Assembly (NCBI GenBank): GCA_017643385.1
Contig: JAEPNN010000004.1
Coordinates: forward strand, 186,001-250,000
Direction of reading: 5' to 3'
DNA: 64,000 nt
Origin: Dinoroseobacter sp.
GTDB taxonomy: Bacteria > Pseudomonadota > Alphaproteobacteria > Rhodobacterales > Rhodobacteraceae
Shown here: positions 9,138-18,338 of the stretch, one piece after another
Position numbering within the stretch: the stretch's first letter is position 1
How the letters are laid out: each line of letters starts with the position of its first letter
Notes under the pieces: model-generated
Told to the model about the DNA's origin: nothing
The model's input: the letters and a program-made list of their open reading frames with translations, nothing else
Database searches by the model: none
Made by a program: the position numbers and the translations under genes

Positions 9138-11572
9138 TCGGCGGCCTCCAATGTCAGATCCGCCAGTGGCGCAAAATTCTTTGCTTTCTCAGTCGCCTGC
9201 TCCGCCCAAGGATCTTTTCGATACACACTTTGGCTCAGTTCAAACGCTTCGATGAGGCGTGCCCGTTCAGCAAGGTCATGAACAACACGTTCCCGGACCC
9301 AATCGAGGCCAACCTTGGCGACCCATTTGTAGGCACGGTCTAAATACTTGGCATTCTCCCGATAAAGCTGGATGAAGGCGACAGTAAGGTCGATGACCTC
9401 TTGTTCAGTGGAAACATCAGCGAGGCGCTCGGTTTCCTTCACGTCCATACCTGCAGCGCCAGCCACCCCGACCTGATAACCGGAATCCACACAAATGATG
9501 CCAATATCCTTGCAGGTCGCCTCAGCACAATTCCGGGGACAACCCGACACTGCCAGCTTGACCTTATGCGGCGTCCACGAGCCCCAGAGGATCTGCTCCA
9601 GCTTGATGCCCAATCCGGTTGAATCCTGTGTTCCAAACCGACAGTGGTCTGTTCCAACACAGGTTTTCACAGTGCGCAAGCCCTTCGAATAGGCGTGACC
9701 GGAAACCAGACCAGCTTTGTTCAGATCAGCCCAGATATGCGGTAGGTCAGCGCCTTTCACGCCTAAAAGGTCAATCCTTTGCCCTCCTGTCACTTTCACG
9801 GTGGGCACGTTGTATTTATCTGCCGCATCGGCAATCGCGCGCAACTCTATTGGGTTCGTAATTCCACCCCACATACGTGGCACAACAGAAAATGTGCCGT
9901 CTTTTTGAATATTTGCGTGCTTGCGCTCATTGACGAAACGCGACTGAGGATCGTCCTGATACTCGGTCGGCCAGTCAGCCAGCAGATAAAAATTAACTGC
10001 GGGGCGACACACATGGCAGCCGTTCGATGTTTTCCAACCCAATTCCTGCCACACTGCTGGTTGCGATTTCAGCTCTTTGGACTTGATCAGCCGCCGCACA
10101 TCTTCGTGAGTCAGATCACAACAGCCACAGATCGGCTGTGCCGCTGGCGTGGCATAGTCGTCCCCCAAAGTTGCACCCAGCACCTGCTCTACCAGTCCGG
10201 TACAGGTTCCGCAGGACGCACTGGCTTTCGTGGTGGCCTTGATAGCCCCAAGATCAGTCGCCCCACCTTCGATCGCTTTGACGATGGTTCCTTTGCAGAC
10301 GCCGTTACAGCCACAGATTTCCGCATCAAGCGGCAAGGCTGCAACGGCTGAGAGCGGGTCCGATGGGGTCCCTCCCTGGTAGGCAGGCCCAAAGATAAGC
10401 GTGTCACGCATGCCTGATACATCTTCGCCTGACTGGATCAGTCCAAAGAACCAGTTGCTGTCCGCCGTATCACCATAGAACACCGCGCCGATCAGTTTGT
10501 CGTTTTCCAGGACAAGGCGCTTGTAAACGCCACGTGCGGGATCCCTGTAGACTATGTCCTCGCGCCCTTCACCCTCAGCGAAGTCGCCCGCACTAAACAA
10601 ATCACAACCAGTGACCTTCAGCTTCGTCGACAAAGGCTTTTGTTTGAATGCTGCCTCCTCACCGAGAAGCGTTTTGGCAAGCACTTTGGCCTGATCATAC
10701 AAAGGCGCGACGAGCCCAAAGAGCGCTCCGTTGTGCTCGACACATTCGCCTACTGCAAAGACATCTTTGATGCTGGTTTGCATTTGGTCATCGACATGGA
10801 TGCCGCGACCAACCGCAAGACCAGCCTCCTTCGCCAATGCAACAGAGGGACGAATGCCAACTGCCATAACAAGCAGATCGCATGGCAACTCGGTGCCATC
10901 TTCAAGTATAAGACCAGCAACTTTTCCATTTGATCCAACGATCTTTTGGGAATTCGCTGACGTCAGTACCGTGACCCCCTTTTCCTCCAAAGACTTCTTC
11001 AGAAGATATCCGGCGGCCTCATCCAACTGTCGCTCCATCAAGTGACCCATGATGTGAACAACCGTCACCTCGACGCCGCGTGCTGCCATGCCAGCGGCTG
11101 CTTCAAGTCCCAGCAGGCCGCCGCCAATTACAACCACCTTCTGCCTGGGCTGCAGCTCCATCATCCGCTGCGTATCTTCGAGGTCGCGATAGGCAATAAC
11201 GCCATCCAGGTCATGGCCGGGCAACGGAATCATGAACGGATCAGATCCCGTTCCAAAGACCAGTTTGTCGTAAGCTAGAGGCAGGCCGTCTGATCCAGTG
11301 ACAGTTTTAGTCGCTAAATCAATCGCCGTTACCCTCTCGCCAAAGCGGCACGTCACGTTGTGTGACGCATAGAAATCATCATCATGCGTGACGATGTCTT
11401 CATAGGTCTGGTCACCTGCCAGAACAGGAGACAGCATAATACGATTGTAGTTGCCGCGCGGCTCAGCATTGAAGAGTGTAATATCGTAAGCATCAGGCTC
11501 TGCCGCCACGAGGTGCTCAATCAACCGACCTGAAGCCATGCCAGCCCCAATGATAACGAGTTTCTCAGTCAT
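9134..11572 (-). CDS. nirB: Assimilatory nitrite reductase [NAD(P)H], large subunit
   Basis: About 812 residues. The order is an N-terminal FAD/NAD(P)H oxidoreductase (LVIIGAGMASGRLIEHL; second Rossmann motif VVVIGGGLLGLEAA), two BFD-like [2Fe-2S] segments (CGCNGVCKG..SCGTC and CGCCDLTHED), a ferredoxin-like half domain, and the siroheme-[4Fe-4S] domain with CVGTDHCRFG and SGCPRNCAEA supplying the four cysteines. It reduces nitrite to ammonium with siroheme made by the nearby CysG. The start at 11572 has GGAG eight bases upstream; a GTG at 11581, overlapping the preceding stop, is the alternative. Confidence 0.95.
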   Translation of the reverse strand: MTEKLVIIGAGMASGRLIEHLVAAEPDAYDITLFNAEPRGNYNRIMLSPVLAGDQTYEDIVTHDDDFYASHNVTCRFGERVTAIDLATKTVTGSDGLPLAYDKLVFGTGSDPFMIPLPGHDLDGVIAYRDLEDTQRMMELQPRQKVVVIGGGLLGLEAAAGMAARGVEVTVVHIMGHLMERQLDEAAGYLLKKSLEEKGVTVLTSANSQKIVGSNGKVAGLILEDGTELPCDLLVMAVGIRPSVALAKEAGLAVGRGIHVDDQMQTSIKDVFAVGECVEHNGALFGLVAPLYDQAKVLAKTLLGEEAAFKQKPLSTKLKVTGCDLFSAGDFAEGEGREDIVYRDPARGVYKRLVLENDKLIGAVFYGDTADSNWFFGLIQSGEDVSGMRDTLIFGPAYQGGTPSDPLSAVAALPLDAEICGCNGVCKGTIVKAIEGGATDLGAIKATTKASASCGTCTGLVEQVLGATLGDDYATPAAQPICGCCDLTHEDVRRLIKSKELKSQPAVWQELGWKTSNGCHVCRPAVNFYLLADWPTEYQDDPQSRFVNERKHANIQKDGTFSVVPRMWGGITNPIELRAIADAADKYNVPTVKVTGGQRIDLLGVKGADLPHIWADLNKAGLVSGHAYSKGLRTVKTCVGTDHCRFGTQDSTGLGIKLEQILWGSWTPHKVKLAVSGCPRNCAEATCKDIGIICVDSGYQVGVAGAAGMDVKETERLADVSTEQEVIDLTVAFIQLYRENAKYLDRAYKWVAKVGLDWVRERVVHDLAERARLIEAFELSQSVYRKDPWAEQATEKAKNFAPLADLTLEAAE

Positions 11573-11577
11573 TACTT

Positions 11578-13263
11578 TCACTCCGCCGCAACAGCCGATG
11601 GCGTGGGGGCCTTTGTCTTGGGTTTGGCGCCATGCTCGTACTCTTCGAGGAAATCGAGCACGTCCTGACGATAGCTGTAGTAGTCTGGGTGCTCGAGCAG
11701 CGCCTTGCGCGTGCGCGGACGTGGCAGATTCACATCTGTAATCTTGCCAATCGTGGCCTGCGGACCGTTGGTCATCATAACCACCCGATCGGCAAGCAGG
11801 ATCGCCTCGTCCACATCATGAGTGACGCAAATTGCGGTAACCTTCGTACGCGACCAAACTTCCATCAGGACTTCTTGCAGCTCCCAACGGGTCAGACTGT
11901 CGAGCATTCCGAAGGGTTCATCGAGCAGTAGGAGTTTGGGCGACAAAGCAAAGGCCCGGGCGATGCCAACCCGTTGTTTCATCCCATTGGATAATTCAGC
12001 GGCGGATTTATTCATCGCATCGGCGAGGCCTACGCGTTCAAGGTAGTATTCCACTACGTCCTGGCGTTCAGCGCGGCTAGCTTGCGGATACACCCGATCG
12101 ACGCCGACGCTGACATTTTCTTTAGCTGACAACCAAGGGAAGAGTGACGGTGATTGAAACACGACTGCGCGTTCAGGATCGGCGCCTTCTACGTGGCGTC
12201 CATCGAGCTTGATCGCCCCTTTTGAGATTTCATTGAGTCCCGCGGCCATCGTCAGCACAGTAGACTTGCCGCAGCCAGAATGGCCGATCAACGAGATGAA
12301 CTCGCCCTTATTGATTTTGAGGTCAAAGTTCTCAACGACCGTCAGCGGACCTTTTGGGGTCGGATAAACCTTATGCAGCTGGCTGAAATCAAGGAAGCGA
12401 CTTTCAATCATCCCCTCTTGAGCCTTCTGCACTGCACTCGGCGGGCCATGGATTGGAGTAACATTGGGCAGGGTCTTGCTGCCTTCGGCTTTCGCTTCGA
12501 TACCGACATCCATCAAGTATTTGGTGACATCAGCACGCAGCTTCTTAAACTCTTCATGATGGTTCATTTCCGTACGTTCGCGCGGACGCGGAATCGTAAC
12601 TTTAAATTCTCTGCCGAGCGTGCCATCGGGGTTGAGCGCGATAATTCTGTCAGCAAGCACCACCGCCTCATCCACGTCGTTAGTAATTAGAACGCAGGTC
12701 TTTTTTTCTGTCTGCCAAATAGCCTCGATTTCATCGGCAAGATTAGCCCGGGTCAGTGCATCAAGCGCTGACAGAGGTTCATCAAGCAGCAAAACCTCAG
12801 GATTCATCGCCAAGGCCCGTGCGACGTTCACCCGCTGGCGCATACCACCAGACAATTCTGCTGGACGGCGCGAAGCAGCGTGACTTAGGCCCACCATCTT
12901 GACGTAATACGCGACCTTTTCGGCCTTCTCTGCCGAGGACAGCTTCGGGAACACGGTATCCACGGCCAGTCGCACGTTTCCAGTCACTGTCAGCCACGGC
13001 ATCAGCGAGTAGCTCTGGAAGATGACACCGCGCTCTGGTCCCGGCCCTGCGATAGGCGCATCTTTAAAATGGACGCTGCCTGTCGTAGGTGTATCAAGCC
13101 CCGCCATAAGATTAATCAGCGTGGTTTTCCCAGTCCCCGAAAAGCCAAGCAGGACAAGGAACTCGCCTTCCGTGACTTTTAAATTGATCTCGTTGAGAAC
13201 ATGGCTGACCGTACTTCCGCTGGTGAAACTTTTTGAGACATTTGTGAATTCAAGAATGCCCAT
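11578..13263 (-). CDS. Nitrate ABC transporter, two fused ATPase domains
   Basis: About 561 residues containing two full ABC ATPases in tandem. Domain 1 has Walker A GFSGTGKTTLINL and signature LSGGMRQRVNVARAL; domain 2 has Walker A GHSGCGKSTVL and signature LSNGMKQRVGIARA; both have LLLDEP Walker B motifs. This resembles NrtC/NrtD joined head to tail without the NrtA-like extra domain of cyanobacterial NrtC. The second signature carries N in place of the usual second G. The ATG at 13263 has weak GGTGA upstream; a GTG at 13272 is possible. The gene follows the permease and precedes nirB with almost no spacing. Confidence 0.9.
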   Translation of the reverse strand: MGILEFTNVSKSFTSGSTVSHVLNEINLKVTEGEFLVLLGFSGTGKTTLINLMAGLDTPTTGSVHFKDAPIAGPGPERGVIFQSYSLMPWLTVTGNVRLAVDTVFPKLSSAEKAEKVAYYVKMVGLSHAASRRPAELSGGMRQRVNVARALAMNPEVLLLDEPLSALDALTRANLADEIEAIWQTEKKTCVLITNDVDEAVVLADRIIALNPDGTLGREFKVTIPRPRERTEMNHHEEFKKLRADVTKYLMDVGIEAKAEGSKTLPNVTPIHGPPSAVQKAQEGMIESRFLDFSQLHKVYPTPKGPLTVVENFDLKINKGEFISLIGHSGCGKSTVLTMAAGLNEISKGAIKLDGRHVEGADPERAVVFQSPSLFPWLSAKENVSVGVDRVYPQASRAERQDVVEYYLERVGLADAMNKSAAELSNGMKQRVGIARAFALSPKLLLLDEPFGMLDSLTRWELQEVLMEVWSRTKVTAICVTHDVDEAILLADRVVMMTNGPQATIGKITDVNLPRPRTRKALLEHPDYYSYRQDVLDFLEEYEHGAKPKTKAPTPSAVAAE

Positions 13264-13268
13264 ATCGA

Positions 13269-14354
13269 TCACCGATTATTCGTGAAGGTGAAGAGAGACT
13301 GGAGTGCGTACATCACACGGTCCAAAAGAAACCCAATGATGCCGATCGTCAGAACTGCGACGATGATTTTCGCGAGCGACTGGCTTGAACCATTCTGAAA
13401 CTCGTCCCAGACGAATTTGCCAAGACCTGGGTTCTGGGCCAGCATTTCGGCGGCAATCAGCACCATCCATCCGACGCCAAGGCTTAAACGCAGCCCCGTG
13501 AAGATGAGCGGCAAAGCCGAGGGCAAGACCAGCTTGGTGATCTTGGTGTAGGTGTTCATTTTGAGCACCTTGGAGACCGACACGAGGTCTTTGTCGATGC
13601 TGCCGACACCGAGTGCGGTGTTGATCAACGTCGGCCAGAGCGAACAAAGCGTCACTGTGATCGCGGACACCAGAAAGGACTTAGCGAAAAGACCGTCATT
13701 GGTGACGTAAACTGCTGAGACCACCATGGTCACAATCGGCAACCATGCTAGTGGCGAAACCGGCTTGAAGATCTGAATTAGCGGGTTCAACGCTGCATTG
13801 GCATAGGGCGAAAGCCCGGCGGCGATACCCAAGGGAATGGCGATAAGGCTCGCAATTAGGAAGCCAAAAAAGACCGTTCCGATCGAGGTAGCAATCTGGT
13901 CATAGTAGCTGGGTGCGCCGGTGTAGGCGATGTCTTTAACCTCATCTGCGCGACCTTGCTCGATGAGACGTGCGTTACGTTGATCGACACGTTCCTGAAA
14001 CCGCGCCTCAGATGCGGCCTTATTCTGCGCATCCTTATGCAGATTAACAGCCTCGGTCCAAACCTCTGACGGGCCAGGTATGGCACCCAACGATGTTTGG
14101 ACCTGCGGTGCAAGACTTGCCCAAGCAAACAGAAACAAGCCAATTGCAAGCACAGGGACACCAAGAAGACGCCAGATCTCAGTTAGTTGACCCTTTGGAT
14201 TGTCCCCTGCGGCGGCGCGCAAAACAGGTGTGATCCAGCTAAGTCCCAGAACTTGAAGCCATTTGTCGGCGGTTGTGATGCGGCTGAACAGACGGGCGCG
14301 GCGGGCGTCGCGAGCCTCATCGGCGGTCAAACTATCGGGATCGATTGCAGTCAT
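13269..14354 (-). CDS. nrtB: Nitrate ABC transporter permease
   Basis: A 361-residue inner-membrane permease. The cytoplasmic N-terminus and first helix (VLAIGLFLFAWASL) are followed by a soluble loop near residues 85-140 and then about six helices. The EAA-type loop typical of this family is near SVSKVLKMNTYTKITKLVLPSALP, ending in the consensus proline-rich part. The C-terminal MVLIAAEMLAQNPGLGKFVW is characteristic of the NrtB/SsuC/TauC group. It lies 84 bases after nrtA and touches the ATPase gene. Confidence 0.92.
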   Translation of the reverse strand: MTAIDPDSLTADEARDARRARLFSRITTADKWLQVLGLSWITPVLRAAAGDNPKGQLTEIWRLLGVPVLAIGLFLFAWASLAPQVQTSLGAIPGPSEVWTEAVNLHKDAQNKAASEARFQERVDQRNARLIEQGRADEVKDIAYTGAPSYYDQIATSIGTVFFGFLIASLIAIPLGIAAGLSPYANAALNPLIQIFKPVSPLAWLPIVTMVVSAVYVTNDGLFAKSFLVSAITVTLCSLWPTLINTALGVGSIDKDLVSVSKVLKMNTYTKITKLVLPSALPLIFTGLRLSLGVGWMVLIAAEMLAQNPGLGKFVWDEFQNGSSQSLAKIIVAVLTIGIIGFLLDRVMYALQSLFTFTNNR

Positions 14355-14438
14355 AACAAGGCTGGCCCTTTGGCAAGAGAAACAAGGGAGTAATTATTTG
14401 GGATTGGGTGGGCAATTATGCCCACCCGAAGCGCTCGA

Positions 14439-15800
14439 TCAGTTAACGATCTGATCGCCGACGACAATCTGACCTTCTTTTAAACCAATGATCAGGCTGG
14501 ACAGGTATGCGTTGGGTGCGCGGCCGTCATAGGCAATGCCGTCAATGACATCCTCGGCGGGCGTTGGGGCTTTGTACCCGTCGCTATCCCAAGGGAAGTC
14601 CGCCTCAATGGCGAGACCATCATCTACAAGGCTGCGTGCCGCTTCGAGATAAATGTCCGGACGGTAAACCGAGCGCGCAACTTCGTCATACCAGCTATCA
14701 CTTTTGCTCTCGGCAATCTGACCCCAGCGACGCATCTGTGTCAGGTACCAAACCGCATCTGAATAATAGGGATATGTGGCGTTGTAGCGGAAGAACACAT
14801 TGAAATCGGGGATGTCACGCTTGTCACCTTTCTCAAATTCAAAGAACCCAGTCATCGAGTTGGCAATCACATCGTAATCCGCACCAACATATTCTGGGCG
14901 TGAAAGGATCTCGACGGCTTCAGGACGATTTGCATTGTCATTCTCATCAAGCCACATCGCTGCACGGATCAACGCACGGACGATCGCTTTCGTCGTGTTG
15001 GGGTTCTCTTCAGCAAACTCAGCGGTGATGCCGAATACCTTCTCGGGGTTGTTCTTCCAAAGCTGGTAGTCGGTGATTACCGGCACACCGATGCCTTTAA
15101 AGACAGCCTGCTGGTTCCAAGGCTCACCTACACAATAACCGTGGATCGTGCCGGCTTCGAGTGTAGCTGGCATCTGCGGCGGAGGTGTAACCGACAAGAA
15201 AGCTTCAGCAGAAATCTGTCCGGTTACATTTTCTGGGCTGTAAAAACCGGGGTTGATACCGCCCGCGGCTAGCCAGTAACGCAATTCGTAATTGTGCGTG
15301 GAAACGGGAAAGACCATCCCCATGTTGAAAGGCTCTCCATTTGAATTGAACTCTTCAATCACAGGCTTCAGCGCGGAAGCACTAATTGGATGGACCGGAC
15401 GGCCGTCGTCCATCGAAGGAATATGCGGGCGCATCATTTCCCAAACCTCATTCGACACCGTGATACCGTTGCCGTTCAAATCCATTGAGAAAGGCGTCAC
15501 GATATGGGCCTCGGTCCCGTATCCGATTGTCGCAGCAAGTGGTTGACCTGCAAGCATGTGCGCTCCGTCGAGCTGGCCATCTATGACCCCGTCAAGAAGC
15601 ACTTTCCAGTTGGCCTGCGCCTCAAGCGTTACAAACAGACCCTCGTCGAAAAAATAGCCTTGTTCATAGGCGACCGCGAGCGGCGCCATATCTGTGAGCT
15701 TAATAAAGCCGAATGTCAGCTCGTCCTTCTCGAGGGACTGCGCAAAAGCCGGGGAAAGTATTGCAGCCGAAGCTGCAAGCGAAATAAGTAAGGTCTTCAT
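14439..15800 (-). CDS. nrtA: Nitrate ABC transporter substrate-binding protein
   Basis: About 453 residues. A Sec signal peptide ([20 protein letters not shown]) leads to an NrtA/CmpA-type binding protein: [42 protein letters not shown] and [16 protein letters not shown] are family signatures. No lipobox is present, so it should be free in the periplasm. The frame stays open 130 bases upstream through the leader, but the ATG at 15800 has TAAGGA seven bases before it and begins the signal peptide. It is the first structural gene of the nitrate operon and lies behind a terminator-like leader. Confidence 0.94.
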   Translation of the reverse strand: MKTLLISLAASAAILSPAFAQSLEKDELTFGFIKLTDMAPLAVAYEQGYFFDEGLFVTLEAQANWKVLLDGVIDGQLDGAHMLAGQPLAATIGYGTEAHIVTPFSMDLNGNGITVSNEVWEMMRPHIPSMDDGRPVHPISASALKPVIEEFNSNGEPFNMGMVFPVSTHNYELRYWLAAGGINPGFYSPENVTGQISAEAFLSVTPPPQMPATLEAGTIHGYCVGEPWNQQAVFKGIGVPVITDYQLWKNNPEKVFGITAEFAEENPNTTKAIVRALIRAAMWLDENDNANRPEAVEILSRPEYVGADYDVIANSMTGFFEFEKGDKRDIPDFNVFFRYNATYPYYSDAVWYLTQMRRWGQIAESKSDSWYDEVARSVYRPDIYLEAARSLVDDGLAIEADFPWDSDGYKAPTPAEDVIDGIAYDGRAPNAYLSSLIIGLKEGQIVVGDQIVN

Positions 15801-16077
15801 CCTACGATCCTTAGTTTTGGCGGCCCGTCGAGGGAGGAAACCTGGAGGGCCAAAACAACAAAAAGCCGCTGACGCACTTCGCGTTAACGCGAAGGGTCGA
15901 GCGACTTTGCTCTCGGATATCCCAGACATTGGGAGGGGTGCTTTAGCGAGCGTCGTTGCTAGCTGAGCTAGACGTTAAGCCTAAGGCACCAACATCGAAA
16001 AGCCCTAAAGTCTCGTTCTTATCTAGTTTTGCTGCGCCGCCGCATTTTCTCAACTGAATACGCCTAAATTTTGGACG
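15801..16077 (-). promoter_or_regulatory. Leader of the nrtA-nirBD-nasA operon, probable NasT-controlled region
   Basis: 277 bases lie between nasS and nrtA. The half nearest nrtA folds into a strong hairpin plus U-rich tract (separate entry). Upstream of it a small hairpin ccca/tggg (around 15921-15934) and ctagc/gctag (around 15958-15970) are visible. In related bacteria NasT binds a two-hairpin leader RNA and prevents termination when nitrate releases it from NasS. The presence of nasTS next door and a terminator here support the same scheme, but I could not find a convincing pair of hexaloops with the ANTAR consensus. No separate promoter was identified with confidence. Confidence 0.6.
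15850..15905 (-). terminator. Attenuator-type terminator upstream of nrtA
   Basis: On the minus strand an outer stem GTCGCT/AGCGGC (15900-15905 with 15865-15870) and an inner stem CTTCGCG/CGCGAAG around a TTAA loop (15877-15894) are followed directly by TTTTTGTTGTTTT. It lies inside the leader, about 50 bases before the nrtA start, so it would stop transcription of the operon unless antitermination occurs. Confidence 0.75.
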
Positions 16078-17253
16078 CTATGTTCGCGATGGCTCAAAAA
16101 TCTGGCCATCAAAAAAGGAATCAGCCTCGAGCTCTAATTGACCTTGTGCAGCAGTAACGACTGCTGGCTGAGACAAGGCCCCTTCCAACTTCGACGACGC
16201 GCCGGGCAACACTGCAGACGTTCCACCAAGTGCTGCACGATAAAAATCGCTACGGAAAGTTCTCGCTGCAGCCTCACGCCCCTTGGCGCGATCCAGTCCG
16301 TTGCGAGACGCTAGTCGGTCCCCAATCCATTCTGCCTGCGATTTCCACGGGAATGTTGCGGCACCCTCATAAAAGCGGACAAAACCTGGAATTTTCCGTT
16401 CTTCGCCCTTTGCTGAAATCACCATGTTCCCAGACAGAGCGCGGCCAATAAGTTCGGCAGGCACATTCAAATACTCATTACGGCTCAGGACTTCTGTGGC
16501 AAGGCTGTGCGCGCTCGGGTCAGAAAGCCACCTCGCCGCCCTCCAGACTGCACGGATCAGTCGGTCCCTGAGAACCGGCTCACTTTCCGCCCACGCAGTT
16601 CGGGTTGCCAATACCTTTTCCGGAGCAGACTTCCAAATCGCACAAGTCGGCAGCAACAACGTTCCGACATTGTTTTCCACGGACAACGATCCCCATGGCT
16701 CGCCAACGCAAAACGCATCAATCTCTCCTGCCTTTAACGCATCGACCATAACTGAGGGAGGAATGGTTCGAACGCTCACACCCAATGGTGCCGGAAGACC
16801 CATCTCGCTCAGCCAATAATAGATCAACTCGGCATGCATCGAGAATGGAAACGGTACACCGATACGAAACTCATCATTGATCGAGCCGATCAACGCTTTC
16901 CCAGCCTCTTTGGCATTCAAGAAACTGAAGTTGTGCCCCTTGTTTCGCAATTCGTACGCCAGCTCTTGGCCAAGCCCGATCACGTTCCCATTAATGGAGA
17001 GGACAGAAATGACGGATAGAGGCACACCTGCCCCCCCCAACCCAAGAGCCCCAGCCACGGGCACAGGTGCAAGCATATGAGCCGCATCTACCTGCCCAAC
17101 ATACAGAAGATCCCTAAGCGCAGACCAAGACGCAGAACGTTTGAGCTCGAGATCGATGCCCTCTTCCTCAGCAAAACCTAACTCACGGGCAATAATTAAA
17201 GGCGCCGCATCAACCAGAGGGATGAAACCTATTTTAAGAGGCGCTCCCTTCAT
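16078..17253 (-). CDS. nasS: Nitrate/nitrite sensor protein NasS
   Basis: A 391-residue relative of NrtA without a signal peptide (starts MKGAPLKIGFIPLVDAAPLI), so it is cytoplasmic. It keeps the binding fold: SWSALRDLLYVGQVDAAHML and DAFCVGEPWGSLSVENN match the NrtA segments. NasS holds NasT inactive and releases it when nitrate or nitrite binds. Its ATG overlaps the nasT stop (ATGA, 17250-17253), consistent with production in equal amounts. Confidence 0.92.
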   Translation of the reverse strand: MKGAPLKIGFIPLVDAAPLIIARELGFAEEEGIDLELKRSASWSALRDLLYVGQVDAAHMLAPVPVAGALGLGGAGVPLSVISVLSINGNVIGLGQELAYELRNKGHNFSFLNAKEAGKALIGSINDEFRIGVPFPFSMHAELIYYWLSEMGLPAPLGVSVRTIPPSVMVDALKAGEIDAFCVGEPWGSLSVENNVGTLLLPTCAIWKSAPEKVLATRTAWAESEPVLRDRLIRAVWRAARWLSDPSAHSLATEVLSRNEYLNVPAELIGRALSGNMVISAKGEERKIPGFVRFYEGAATFPWKSQAEWIGDRLASRNGLDRAKGREAAARTFRSDFYRAALGGTSAVLPGASSKLEGALSQPAVVTAAQGQLELEADSFFDGQIFEPSRT

Positions 17254-17834
17254 GAAAGAAGTCCAGCAGCTGTCACGAGAGCATCTGCGACATCCGCGAC
17301 CCTCTTGTTCTGGCCCATGGCAGTCTTTCGAAGGATATCATAGGCCTCATTCTCGCTGAGGCCTTTCGCCTTCATGAGCATGCCCTTTGCTCGGTCAATA
17401 ACCTTACGCTCTTCAAGAGCCTGCTTGGTTGCCGCAAGCTCTTTGCGCATCCGCTCGAACATCTTGAAGCGGGCTATTGCCGCATCAAGGATGGGCTTCA
17501 AGCGACCAGGTTGTAATCCATCGACAACATACGCCGAAACGCCAGCTTCGATCGCAGCAGCCGAAAGTCCATCGTCAGATTGATCAACAAACATCGCAAC
17601 CGGACGCTCCAACGGCCCAGAGGCAAGCGCAAGCTCCTCTAATGTGTCCCGTGATGGATTTTCAATATCGATGAGGACAACATCAGGCTGACGCTTTTGT
17701 ACTTCCCGTGACAAACTAGTGGTCGTGCCGATCACGTAGATCTCGATCTCACCCGCCTTACGCAAGCTATCCACGATCTGCAGGGCACGATCCCGGTCGG
17801 ATTCCACCACCACTATGGAGAGTAATTCGCTCAT
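17250..17834 (-). CDS. nasT: ANTAR-domain antitermination regulator NasT
   Basis: About 194 residues. Residues 1-120 are a receiver-like domain (LSIVVVESDRDRALQIVDSL, DVVLIDIENPSRDT). A short coiled coil (MFERMRKELAATKQALEERK) leads to the ANTAR RNA-binding domain (VIDRAKGMLMKAKGLSENEAYDILRKTAM). The protein antiterminates the nitrate operon leader. The ATG at 17834 begins the conserved part; the upstream extension has no family match. It is first in the nasTS operon. Confidence 0.93.
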   Translation of the reverse strand: MSELLSIVVVESDRDRALQIVDSLRKAGEIEIYVIGTTTSLSREVQKRQPDVVLIDIENPSRDTLEELALASGPLERPVAMFVDQSDDGLSAAAIEAGVSAYVVDGLQPGRLKPILDAAIARFKMFERMRKELAATKQALEERKVIDRAKGMLMKAKGLSENEAYDILRKTAMGQNKRVADVADALVTAAGLLS

Positions 17835-18338
17835 GCCCGGGATGCATACGTACTGCGAATTTGTACACAATGTTGGCTGCGGTCTAAGACTTGGGATGGA
17901 ATTGGAAAAGCAGCGACCGGTTGAAAATTGAGCAGATTATAGACAACTCGCCATCGAAACTGGCTTCTCGTGATCGATATATACGATCCGTGCTTTTTAC
18001 TGAGTTCATCTTGGCGAACTTTAAACACCACTCAGACGAAACCGGTTACTGAAGAGCCCTAGAAACTGTAGAATTCCAGCGTACAGCGTTAATTCCACCA
18101 GCCTCTTGCTAAGTCGTCTGGATATTTCTTATTGCCGATCATTCCATCGTAAAGAACAGATAGCGCGACTGAAATCGCCGGTACAGTGAGCCATACCCGA
18201 GCTTTCTTCCCAAACGATGCCGTTGAGGCATTCTCCGGCATCAAGATCGCCTTACAATGTCTCAAGCAAGCACCATGTCGGCGGAACGAACGGCACATGT
18301 GTATTCGTTCCGCCGATTTTTAATAACAAAACGCTTGC
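17835..18338. other. Intergenic region upstream of nasTS
   Basis: 504 bases with no convincing gene. A minus-strand TATAAT (17936-17941) lies about 100 bases before nasT, without a clear -35 box, which may mean activator dependence. A short dyad gatcg/cgatc around atatata (17972-17988) is a possible operator. A strong hairpin with T run is at 18278-18321 (separate entry). A 69-codon minus frame at 18089-18298 has no ribosome site and no recognisable features. Confidence 0.4.
18278..18321 (+). terminator. 13-bp hairpin with T run downstream of the sugar ABC operon
   Basis: tcggcggaacgaa (18278-18290) pairs perfectly with ttcgttccgccga (18304-18316) around a 13-base loop and is followed by five T on the plus strand. 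The only nearby gene, the sugar ATPase, ends at 18339 on the minus strand, where the hairpin would act without a T tract. It may protect that mRNA end or terminate an unannotated plus-strand RNA. Confidence 0.6.

Noticed and set aside
18089-18298. 69-codon minus frame
   Set aside because: No ribosome site, no recognisable domain, and it overlaps the hairpin stem.
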